From NCBI GenBank assembly GCA_035628055.1, contig DASPKO010000211.1:1-23523 (forward strand): DNA of 23,523 bases. Direction: 5' to 3'. The notes below the pieces were generated by a model that saw only the letters and a list, made by a program, of their open reading frames with translations, did no database searches and was not told the origin of the DNA. The translations under genes and the position numbers were made by a program. The DNA is from DASPKO01 sp035628055 (GTDB lineage Bacteria > Planctomycetota > Phycisphaerae > Phycisphaerales > UBA1924). Positions 1 to 7,394 of the stretch are shown in pieces (within the stretch, counting starts at the first letter, position 1; every line of letters starts with the position of its first letter).

Positions 1-752
1 GGCGCGGGCTCGCGAACTTCTTCGCCTCGGGGGTGCTGTGCCTGCGCGAGAAGCTTGGTCCCTTCTTGTGGCAGTTCCCCCCCGTCATGCCCTTCCAGGC
101 CGACCGGTTCGAGGCCTTCTGCGGGCTCCTGCCTCGCGACACGCACGAGCTGGCCCGCCTCGCCCGGGAGCATGACCCCGCCCTGGCCGGGCGCGTGCAT
201 CTCGACCCCGACGCGCGGCGCCCGCTGCGCCACGCCGTCGAGTTCCGGCACGAGAGCTTCCTGACCGACCGCTTCCTCGAGTTGTGCCGGAGGTACGGGA
301 TTGCCCTGGTCGTGGCCGACGTGGCCGGCCGCTTCCCCACGGCCCAGGACGTGACCGCGGGATGGGTGTATGTGCGGCTGCACGGGTCCCGACGGCTGTA
401 CGTCAGCGGATACACGCCGCGCGAACGTGGGGCTTGGGCGGAGAGGGTGCGCGCCTGGGCCCGGGGGTGCGAGCCGGAGGATGCGCGGCGGATCGGCGGT
501 CCGGCCCCGCGGGCCGAGTGCGGGCGCGATGTTTATGTCTTCTTCGACAACACGGACGTGAAGCTGCGGGCCCCGGCCGATGCGCGGTCGCTGGCGCGGG
601 AGCTGGGCGTCGGGCCGGCGGCGAGCCCGGGTCGGGTGCTGGCGGAGCTGGGAGTGAGGCCGGCGCGCCCGGCGAGGCCGACGGTGGCCCGGACCGGCGG
701 GGCGGGCGCCGGCGCGGGCCGCGCGCGAGGTGGGTCCAAGCAGGCCACGTGA
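1..752 (+). CDS. DUF72 (YecE-like) domain protein, 5' end outside window
   Basis: The reading frame is open from base 3 and lacks a convincing start, so the gene begins upstream of the window. The visible 250 residues are the second half of a DUF72/YecE-type TIM-barrel-like protein. The recognisable parts are the LREKLGPFLWQFPP segment near the window start, then AVEFRHESF, then a V-R-L-H-G strand and the YVFFDNT strand near the end of the fold. DUF72 proteins are widespread but their reaction is not established. The last 60 residues are an Ala/Arg/Gly-rich tail beyond the usual family end, ending in a Lys-containing basic stretch, and are probably disordered. It is followed on the same strand by the YCII-family gene after a 156-base gap. 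Family assignment is firm; function is unknown. Confidence 0.85.
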   Translation, partial: RGLANFFASGVLCLREKLGPFLWQFPPVMPFQADRFEAFCGLLPRDTHELARLAREHDPALAGRVHLDPDARRPLRHAVEFRHESFLTDRFLELCRRYGIALVVADVAGRFPTAQDVTAGWVYVRLHGSRRLYVSGYTPRERGAWAERVRAWARGCEPEDARRIGGPAPRAECGRDVYVFFDNTDVKLRAPADARSLARELGVGPAASPGRVLAELGVRPARPARPTVARTGGAGAGAGRARGGSKQAT

Positions 753-908
753 TGGGCGAGACCGCCGGCCGGGGCGTGCCGGCAGGAACGCTCGCTCGGG
801 CACGCGCGGGAACAATGGCACGAACGGGCCCGGGGGCCGGAGACCGTTGCGCCGGGCCGGCTCGTGGGAGCCGCGGGACAGGCCACCGGCACGCGAAGGG
901 GTCGACGC

Positions 909-1271
909 ATGCGAGTCATGGTGATCGTCAAGGCGAGCAGGGAGAGCGAGGCGGGCGTGATGCCGAGCGCGGAGCTTCTTCAGGAGATGGGCAAGTTCAA
1001 CGAGGAGCTGCAGAAGGCCGGGGTGATGGTCGACGGCGCGGGGCTCAAGCCCACGTCGCAAGGGGCGCGGGTGAGGTTCGTCGGGAGCGACCGCTCGGTC
1101 ATCAAGGGCCCTTTCACCGGATCGAAGGACCTGATCGCGGGGTACTGGCTGTGGAAGGTGGGCTCGCTCGAGGAGGCGATCGGGTGGTTGAAGCGCTGCC
1201 CGCACCCGCATCCGGGAAGCGACACGGAGGTGGAGATCCGGCCGCTCTTCGAGGAATCGGACTTCGCGTGA
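909..1271 (+). CDS. YCII/DGPF-family small protein
   Basis: This 120-residue protein starts MRVMVIVKAS, the usual first strand of the YCII-related (DGPF) ferredoxin-like fold, and has the family's central hairpin with KGPF in place of the more common DGPF. The helix GSLEEAIGWLKRCPHP and the closing strand EVEIRPLFE also match. I chose the ATG at 909 because an AAGGGG Shine-Dalgarno lies 8 bases upstream and because the family begins exactly there; an in-frame ATG at 864 would add a basic tail unlike the family. Many homologues sit beside ECF sigma factors, but none is visible here. The biochemical role of stand-alone members is unsettled. Confidence 0.85.
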   Translation: MRVMVIVKASRESEAGVMPSAELLQEMGKFNEELQKAGVMVDGAGLKPTSQGARVRFVGSDRSVIKGPFTGSKDLIAGYWLWKVGSLEEAIGWLKRCPHPHPGSDTEVEIRPLFEESDFA

Positions 1272-1350
1272 CCGTCGTTGCGGTGCAGGCCCAAACCGGC
1301 CAGGCCGCGTGTGCAGCGCCGAACTTGATGCCACCCGATACCATCGCCGG

Positions 1351-1728
1351 ATGAGCCGCGCGCGAGGAAACCTCGAGATCGAGGACGTGCGGCTCGGGAA
1401 GGGTCCGCGGGCCACGCGCGAGCACGAGGCGCTCATCGCATGCAGGATCAGCCTGCATCGCGGCGAGTGCGTGCGGGGGCTGACCAGGTTGTGGATCGAC
1501 CTGAAGCGACGCGAGACGATCGCGGGGCTCCGTTACGGCGTCGAGGGAATGCGCGCGGGCGGAGTTCGGCGTGTGACGATCCCACCGCATCTCGCGTATG
1601 GCGAGTCGGCCGTCCCGGCCGCGCACATTCCGCCCAGGGCACTATTGATCTGCGACGTGGAACTCCTGAAGCTCCGGCCGACGAGGCCGACGCCGCAGCG
1701 GGTGGAGCCTGCGATTCACCGGGACTGA
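1351..1728 (+). CDS. FKBP-fold protein with degenerate peptidyl-prolyl isomerase site
   Basis: This 125-residue protein carries the C-terminal half of the FKBP signature clearly: GMRAGGVRRVTIPPHLAYG, then the HIPPRALL flap and the final strand CDVELLKL. Aligned by eye to human FKBP12, the pocket residues Tyr26, Phe36, Asp37, Trp59 and Phe99 are replaced (by Cys, Val, Arg, Leu and Cys), while Tyr82 is kept in LAYG. The fold is therefore recognisable but prolyl-isomerase activity is doubtful; a chaperone or binding role is an inference. No signal peptide is visible, so it is probably cytoplasmic. The ATG at 1351 is preferred over an in-frame ATG at 1309 because the extra residues are outside the family pattern. 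The next gene is convergent. Confidence 0.75.
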   Translation: MSRARGNLEIEDVRLGKGPRATREHEALIACRISLHRGECVRGLTRLWIDLKRRETIAGLRYGVEGMRAGGVRRVTIPPHLAYGESAVPAAHIPPRALLICDVELLKLRPTRPTPQRVEPAIHRD

Positions 1729-1968
1729 CAGGGCGGCTGCGACACACTGACCGCCGAGTTGCTGTGGTCGAGGCCTCGCGGTCGCGACTGCCGAACGATG
1801 CTCTGAGTCTCCGCGCCGGCGACACGGTGAGCCGGTCGGCACCTTCCGCGCCGAGGGGTCTTGGGGGTATCGCCGCGCCGAGGAAACCAAGTTGCCATCC
1901 CGGCACATCGACCCCCCGAGACGACAACCCAGCGAAGGTCAGCCTCGCAACTGGTACCGGCCGCTTGG

Positions 1969-2355
1969 TCATTTCCTCGGCCGCGGCACGTGCTGGTCGA
2001 TCAGAACGGGATTCCCGTCTGGGTCGACGAGCATCAAACTGGCGGGCCCCGAGGTGGACTCGTCGGCCTCGGAGGCCAGCGCCAGACCCTGACTCTTGAG
2101 CCGCCGCTGGAGCTCGCGCACGTCGTCGAAGTCGGGCAGGGTGGCGCAGGTCCGATCCCAGCCGGGGTTGAATGTCAGCATGTTCTTGTCGAACATCCCC
2201 TGGAAGAGCCCGATCGTGGCGGTCTCGTTCTGGAGGATCAGCCAGTTCTGGGACTGGTCCCCGGCGACGCTCCGGAAGCCGAGCTTCTCGTAGAACGCCC
2301 GGGAGGCGGCCAGGTCCTTGACGGCCAGGCTGACGGAGAAGTTGCCGAGCCTCAT
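1969..2355 (-). CDS. VOC-superfamily (glyoxalase-fold) protein
   Basis: This 128-residue single protein contains two babbb modules of the vicinal-oxygen-chelate fold. The first module begins FSVSLAVKDLAASRAFYEKLGF, the classic VOC opening, and continues with WLILQNETATIGLFQG. The second ends in the SLMLVDPDGNPVLIDQH strand pair. Members include glyoxalases, dioxygenases and resistance proteins; substrate cannot be assigned here. The start at 2355 is supported by an AAAGGA Shine-Dalgarno about 9 bases upstream on the minus strand. It stands alone: its neighbours are a convergent FKBP-fold gene and the stop of the large envelope protein 168 bases upstream. Confidence 0.88.
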   Translation of the reverse strand: MRLGNFSVSLAVKDLAASRAFYEKLGFRSVAGDQSQNWLILQNETATIGLFQGMFDKNMLTFNPGWDRTCATLPDFDDVRELQRRLKSQGLALASEADESTSGPASLMLVDPDGNPVLIDQHVPRPRK

Positions 2356-2523
2356 GAAGTGTGTCCTTTCGCGCTTGACCGGGAGCTCGGCCCCATGGTA
2401 CTTGATGAGCGCGATGAACGGGGAACGCCGTGCCGACGGGCGCGCGGCGCGGCCTGCGTCCTGACTCGTGACCAGTGACTCGAGCCGGTCGGGGGGGAGA
2501 CCGAGACGGCGAGAAACCGTCGC

Positions 2524-5500
2524 TCACTCGCGGTTCCGGCCCGCGGGGGCACCTGCGGTGGCCGGCTCCTGCGTCCGGTAGCGGTAGTACACCTCGAGAC
2601 TCAGCGTGCACACGGCCGTCTGGTAGATCCGGCCGCCCATCCGCGACCAGTCGTCCTGCGGGTCCCAGCTCCCCGCGCACGGTCCCTCGGTGTGCTGGCT
2701 CTCGAGCAGCTCGCGGACCATCGCCTCGTTCCACTGTTTCCAGGCGTCGCCCTGGTGCTGGAAGAGCGCCAGCGTGGCGTAATACCACGAGTGCGTCGGC
2801 GCCCCCTCTTCCCATCGCGGCGGCGTGCGCGACACGTACCGGGCCGACTCTTCCATCATGGGCTCGTCCCGCCCGTGCCCGAGGAGCTGGCGCACGAACA
2901 TCGCTTCCGCCGTCATCGCCCCGCTCGCCGGCTGACCCGGGGCGTAGGCGTACCGACCGGGCGTCCCCGGGACCGCGACGCGGTCGAGCCACCGGGACGC
3001 GGCGTCGAAAGTCGCGCGCGGGACCTCGATGCCCGCCCTTCTGGCGCTCTCCACGGTGAAGACAAGCCATCCCAGGACGGAGGTGTCCCGGGTGCTCGCA
3101 CCGCCGCCATTGGCCGCCCGCGCGAGCACGAACGCGACCGCGCGCCTCGTCGGGGCGTCGAGCGCGGGGTCCCGCGTCATCGCCAGCGCCTCGCAGAGCG
3201 CCACCGTGGCGACCGTCTGGCCGTACATCGTCTCGCCCTGGCGGAGATCGCCATCGGTCGTTTGGCGTGCGAGCAGCCACCGGATGCCGCGCTCCACCGC
3301 GCCCTGGTATGGCCCCGCTTCGGTGTGAGTGTGTCCGGCGCCGAGGTAGCACAGCAGCACCATGCCGGTCATGGCCGCGTCGGCCTCGAACTCGGCGGCA
3401 CCGCCGCACCGGCCGCTCTTGTCGAAGTGGGCCGCGCTCCAGCGGCCGTCCGTCTCCTGGTGCCGCGCGAACCAGTCGAGCGCGCGTCCCACGGCCTTCT
3501 CCGTCTCGTCGCTGCCCCCCATCTTGCGGACCAGCTCGGCACGGGTCTCGGGCGCCCGCTGGGTGAAGTCCTCGCCGGGTGTTCCCGGCGTCGGGAGCGT
3601 GGGCGTCGCGGGGTCGGGTGCGCTGGGCAGCCGCACCATGAGATCGCCGATCGGCGCCGGGGCGGGGCCCGGAGCCGGGCCCGAGGCGCTGGCTCCGACT
3701 GATGATCCGGCCGGAGACGGCGCGGGCAGGACCGATCCAACTCCTGGACCGGACTCCGAGCTCGCCCGCGACATCCGGCCCGGATCGACATTGACCGTCG
3801 CACCGCCGGGCTGGGAAGGGCTGCCGATACTCCCGACAGGCGCCGCGACGATCGAGGTGTCCCCGCCTCTGGCACGGGGCAGGACGGCCTCGCTCGCTGG
3901 GGCTGCCCCCTCGGGCCCCCTTGTCGCGACCTGCGGGATTCCCGGGGACGGGACCGAACCGGCGGCGACCGCTTCTGGAGCCGGCAGCGCCGAGTTCGAG
4001 CCCGCAACGCCGGCGTCGGACCGCTCGGCCGCGTCCAACCCAAAGGCTCCGGCACGCGGAAGCGAGGCGGCCGCCTGGTCACTCGCGGGCGAGGCCATCG
4101 GGACGAGGGAGGTCGTGAAACGTTGTTCTGCGACCTCTGTCGGTCCCGGCGTCGCCACCACGATCGGCAGCTCCGTGCTGCCGGCGCCGGCGGGCATCGA
4201 AGCCTCCGCGACTCGGACGCCCGACCCCGTCGCGGCGGGCAAGGATACCTCGGGCGCACCGGCAAGAGCGGTGGGTGCCGTGGGCCTTCCCGCGGTGCCC
4301 GACTCGCGGTCCGCACCGGGCGAAGCACTGACGGCGAGTGCGACGCCGCGACCCTCGGCGCGCAATCTCGGCAGCGGGACAGAGACCATTCCCACCCCGG
4401 CGGCCTCCGCGTCCGGCGTCGCTGGGCCCGACCACTCCGCCACTGTGCTGATCGGCTGGGCCTCGGCATGCCGCTCTTCGCGCGCGGGGCTCCCCGGGGT
4501 CGGGCTCGAGTCGGTGATCGGCGCGCGGGCGACGGGCTCGAGGTGCGCCGGTTCTGCCGACGGGGCCCGCTCGGCCCGGGGCTCGATCGGCACCGAGAGC
4601 GGCGTGACGGAAGGCGCCGGGAGCGGCGGCGGGGTCACCTCGGCCCGCGGCACTTGCGCGGGTGGCGCCACCGGATCGATCGCGACCGTCTCCAGCTCGG
4701 GCACGGCGACCATCGCGCCGCTGATCAGGCCGCGGATCTGCCCGGCCGCGCCGCCGCCGGGAGAGCCCGCGGCGAGCACGACGCGCACGCCGCCCGCGCC
4801 GCCGTCATCGTGAATCAGGTCGATGATGCCCGAGCCGACCTTCCACACCGTGAAGGCCGACGCGAGCAGGGCGTGCGCGATCAGCGAGATCAGCAGGCAC
4901 TGAGCCAGGAGACTGAGACGGCCGAAACGCCTCCGCCAGTGCTCCTGCCTCAGCAGGTAATAGAGGAGCAGCAAAGGGATCAGCGTCAGCAGGAAGAGCA
5001 GGAGCCAGGGCCAGACCTGGTTCCAGGCCGCCCACAGCGCCGAGGGACCCGCGGCGACCACCTCGTCGTCGCGGTACACCTCGCGCGAGACCGACCACCA
5101 GAGCGCGTACCGCCCGGGCTCGTCGGGCGGCGCGGCCTGGGCAGAGGTTGTCACGTCCGCGGGAGCCGCATCTTTGCGGTCGGAGCTGAAGCACAGGCGG
5201 AAGCCATCGGAGCTGAGCGCCGGATCGAGGTCGTTTGACCGCGAGTTCACCGCGGCCCCGAGATTCTCGAGAACGCCGAGTCGCGCGTCGGTCCCGATGC
5301 GGGCCCGGTACAGGTCGAAGCCCCCGAGCCCGCCGGCGCGATCGGAGGCGAAGTACAGGAAGTCCCCCGAGGGGCTGACCGCCGGCGCCCCCTCGTCGGA
5401 GGGCGTGTTGAGACTCGTCAGCGCCTCCGCCTCGGATGCCACCCCTCCCGAGAGGGGCGCGACGTAGAGGTCGTAATCGTGGCGGGTCCTGTGCTCGCGG

Positions 5501-6135
5501 ATCGTGGCGGTCCACCCTTCGCTGGAGGCGGGCGCCTCGCCCGGCCTGGGCCGGTTCGATGAGAAGAAGAGGCGATCGCCCTCGGGCGTCACGCCCGGAC
5601 CGTACTCATTCCACCTCGAGTTCACGCGCGGGCCGAGATTGGCCGGGGTTCCCCAGCGCCCCTCCACGTTGTGCGAGACCCAGAGGTCGTACCCGCCCGA
5701 TCCGCCATCGCGGTCCGAGTAGAAGTACAGCGACGCGCCGTCGCGCGACAGCTCCGGGCCCAGCTCGTCCGCGGCGGTATTGACGGCCTCGATCGGCGCC
5801 GGCTCCTGCCACCCGGCCGGCGTCCAGCGCGACGTGTAGAGGTCGGCGTGTCCGCCCGGCCGGCCGCGCACGAAGACCAGGGTCGTCCCATCGGCGCTGT
5901 GCCGCGGCTCGTACTCGTCGCCGGACACCGTGCCCGCCGGGCCCGCCAGGCCCAGCCGCGCCGCCGGCTGCCAGAGGATCTCGCGCACCGGCGCCCCGAG
6001 CGCGGCCACGCGGATCTCCCGCCCGTCGGTCCACCACGCCCGCCGCGTGCCCGCGCCGGCGGGCCGAAGCATCGCCGCGCCGGCCAGCACGCCGAGCAGC
6101 AGCAGGGCGGCGCTGACGATCTTGAGCCGGTTCAT
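2524..6135 (-). CDS. PD40 propeller / TonB-like anchor / alpha-alpha toroid fusion protein
   Basis: A 1203-residue envelope protein. Residues 1-22 are a signal-like hydrophobic segment. Residues 73-325 hold five WD40-like (PD40, TolB-type) blades, each with an S-x-D/S-G-x-x-L-x-F core and often SDR. Residues 375-395 form a transmembrane helix, followed by a strongly basic turn (RQEHWRRRFGR) and a second helix at 408-432. The second helix carries S417-L-I-A-H421, the SxxxH pattern by which TonB and TolA helices engage ExbB/ExbD or TolQ/TolR. Residues about 450-860 are a Pro/Ala/Ser linker. Residues about 880-1190 are an alpha/alpha-toroid of the squalene-cyclase/prenyltransferase class (QETDGRW is a QW-like repeat) without a DxDD catalytic motif. 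The positive-inside rule places both propeller and toroid outside the cytoplasm. The start at 6135 has GGAGGAAGG upstream; it lies 33 bases after exbD. Confidence 0.85.
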   Translation of the reverse strand: MNRLKIVSAALLLLGVLAGAAMLRPAGAGTRRAWWTDGREIRVAALGAPVREILWQPAARLGLAGPAGTVSGDEYEPRHSADGTTLVFVRGRPGGHADLYTSRWTPAGWQEPAPIEAVNTAADELGPELSRDGASLYFYSDRDGGSGGYDLWVSHNVEGRWGTPANLGPRVNSRWNEYGPGVTPEGDRLFFSSNRPRPGEAPASSEGWTATIREHRTRHDYDLYVAPLSGGVASEAEALTSLNTPSDEGAPAVSPSGDFLYFASDRAGGLGGFDLYRARIGTDARLGVLENLGAAVNSRSNDLDPALSSDGFRLCFSSDRKDAAPADVTTSAQAAPPDEPGRYALWWSVSREVYRDDEVVAAGPSALWAAWNQVWPWLLLFLLTLIPLLLLYYLLRQEHWRRRFGRLSLLAQCLLISLIAHALLASAFTVWKVGSGIIDLIHDDGGAGGVRVVLAAGSPGGGAAGQIRGLISGAMVAVPELETVAIDPVAPPAQVPRAEVTPPPLPAPSVTPLSVPIEPRAERAPSAEPAHLEPVARAPITDSSPTPGSPAREERHAEAQPISTVAEWSGPATPDAEAAGVGMVSVPLPRLRAEGRGVALAVSASPGADRESGTAGRPTAPTALAGAPEVSLPAATGSGVRVAEASMPAGAGSTELPIVVATPGPTEVAEQRFTTSLVPMASPASDQAAASLPRAGAFGLDAAERSDAGVAGSNSALPAPEAVAAGSVPSPGIPQVATRGPEGAAPASEAVLPRARGGDTSIVAAPVGSIGSPSQPGGATVNVDPGRMSRASSESGPGVGSVLPAPSPAGSSVGASASGPAPGPAPAPIGDLMVRLPSAPDPATPTLPTPGTPGEDFTQRAPETRAELVRKMGGSDETEKAVGRALDWFARHQETDGRWSAAHFDKSGRCGGAAEFEADAAMTGMVLLCYLGAGHTHTEAGPYQGAVERGIRWLLARQTTDGDLRQGETMYGQTVATVALCEALAMTRDPALDAPTRRAVAFVLARAANGGGASTRDTSVLGWLVFTVESARRAGIEVPRATFDAASRWLDRVAVPGTPGRYAYAPGQPASGAMTAEAMFVRQLLGHGRDEPMMEESARYVSRTPPRWEEGAPTHSWYYATLALFQHQGDAWKQWNEAMVRELLESQHTEGPCAGSWDPQDDWSRMGGRIYQTAVCTLSLEVYYRYRTQEPATAGAPAGRNRE

Positions 6136-6168
6136 GCTCGGGCCTTCCTCCGCCGGTCGCACCGGGGA

Positions 6169-6582
6169 CTAGCGCAGCGGGATGGTTTCCAGGTACGGCT
6201 GCTGGATGCCGGCTCCCTTGCACACGTCAAGCACCGCGGCGACGTTGGCGTACGGAGCGGTCCGGTCGCCGCGGACGCTGACCTTCTGGTCGGGGTTGCC
6301 CAGGGCGGCGGTTCGGACCAGCGCGTCGAGCTCCTCGGCGGTCACGACCTTGCCCGCCACCTCGATCCTGCCGTCAGAGTGCACGTTGATGATGATCTCC
6401 CGCATCGCCGCGGAGATCGGCCCCGAAGAGGCCGCGTGGGGCAGCGCGATGCTCATCTCGCGTTCCGCCTGCGCCATGCTGGTTGCCAGCAGGAAGAAGA
6501 TGAGCAGGTTGAAGAGCACGTCGACCATGGGCACGAAGTCGATGTGCAGCTCCGAGCCGGGCGCGCCGTTGCGGATCAGCAT
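6169..6582 (-). CDS. exbD: ExbD/TolR-family proton-motor subunit
   Basis: This 137-residue protein has the ExbD/TolR layout. A short cytoplasmic N-terminus is followed by one transmembrane helix starting FVPMVDVLFNLLIFFLL, in which Asp21 occupies the place of the proton-carrying aspartate of ExbD (Asp25 in E. coli). The periplasmic domain of about 90 residues contains the characteristic SVRGDRTAPYANVAAVLDVCKGAGI segment, split here by family convention into a strand and a helix. With ExbB it would form an inner-membrane motor powered by the proton gradient. It lies 21 bases downstream of exbB and 33 bases upstream of the large propeller/TonB-like gene. A GGGAGG Shine-Dalgarno is very close (4 bases) to the start. 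TolR is an equally good name; the distinction cannot be made from sequence alone. Confidence 0.92.
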   Translation of the reverse strand: MLIRNGAPGSELHIDFVPMVDVLFNLLIFFLLATSMAQAEREMSIALPHAASSGPISAAMREIIINVHSDGRIEVAGKVVTAEELDALVRTAALGNPDQKVSVRGDRTAPYANVAAVLDVCKGAGIQQPYLETIPLR

Positions 6583-6603
6583 GGGACCTCCCTCGAAGAG
6601 CGG

Positions 6604-7368
6604 TCAGGCGGAGGCGACGAGCTCGCCGTTGGCCGTGGCAGGGATGGCGGGCAGCGGGGCCGCCGCGGCCACCGCGGGCGTCGGGGCGACGGCGGCCGAT
6701 TCGTCCCCCTCGAGCCACAGGCGTGCCGCGTGATCCAGCGCCGCCGCCGCGGCGTCGATCCGTCCCATGACGAAGTGGAAGGCGAGCAGGGTGGGTATGG
6801 CGATGATCAGGCCGGCGGCCGTCGCGGTCCACGCCTCGTGGATGCCCTGCGCCAGCCGCTCGGTTTTGCCGAGAGACTCGCCCGAGGCGGCGATCACCGT
6901 GAAGGTCCGGATCATCCCGATGACCGTCCCGAGCAGGCCGAGCATCGTGGCGACCTGGGGCAGCGAGGAGAGCACGCGCATCCGCTGCCGCAGCTTGCGC
7001 ACCTCGCGCTCGCCCGCCTCGGCGATCGCGGTCTCCTGCTGCGGCCTGGGCAGGGCCCGCACCCTCGCCGCGGTCGCCAGGACGGCCGCCGCCGGGCTCG
7101 GGTCGGCGCGGAACCGCGCGAGCGCCTGGTCCGGCGTCCGGCGCAGCGACTCGATGGACGCGATCAGCGCCGGCGGCGCCACCCGACGGCGCCGCGTGAG
7201 GATCAGCCGCTCGACGACGATGGTCATCGCCAGCAGCGAGCACAGGGCGAGCGGCACCATCGTCCACCCGCCGCGGACCGCCATGTCCCAGACGGTGGTC
7301 ACGATCGAGCCGCCGCCCGCGGCCGCGCCCGGCGCCTGAGCCAGACCGAGGATCATCACGCTTGTCAT
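6604..7368 (-). CDS. exbB: MotA/TolQ/ExbB-family proton-channel protein
   Basis: This 254-residue protein has three transmembrane helices at about residues 35-57, 135-160 and 179-200. The second contains the family signature TMLGLLGTVIGMIRTF and the third the conserved TATAAGLIIAIPT stretch with its small polar residues facing the channel. A large cytoplasmic loop joins helices one and two. The last 25 residues form an Ala/Pro tail beyond the usual family end. The ATG at 7368 is chosen because GGAAGGG lies just upstream; a GTG at 7398 that overlaps the TGA of the upstream TPR gene (GTGA) is an alternative and would allow translational coupling, adding ten residues. It is paired with exbD and should form the energising motor for the SxxxH protein encoded downstream. 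Confidence 0.92.
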   Translation of the reverse strand: MTSVMILGLAQAPGAAAGGGSIVTTVWDMAVRGGWTMVPLALCSLLAMTIVVERLILTRRRRVAPPALIASIESLRRTPDQALARFRADPSPAAAVLATAARVRALPRPQQETAIAEAGEREVRKLRQRMRVLSSLPQVATMLGLLGTVIGMIRTFTVIAASGESLGKTERLAQGIHEAWTATAAGLIIAIPTLLAFHFVMGRIDAAAAALDHAARLWLEGDESAAVAPTPAVAAAAPLPAIPATANGELVASA

Positions 7369-7394
7369 GACAGCCCTTCCATAAGATTCGAGCT

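Noticed and set aside
2680..3500. A squalene-hopene cyclase or hopanoid biosynthesis gene
   Set aside because: Only the toroid fold and a QW-like repeat are present; the DxDD motif is absent and the domain is at the end of a membrane-anchored, motor-linked protein.
3369..4813. Long open frames on the plus strand and in other frames across the Pro/Ala linker of the fusion protein
   Set aside because: They are shadows of the biased codon use of the minus-strand gene; none has a start signal or recognisable domain.
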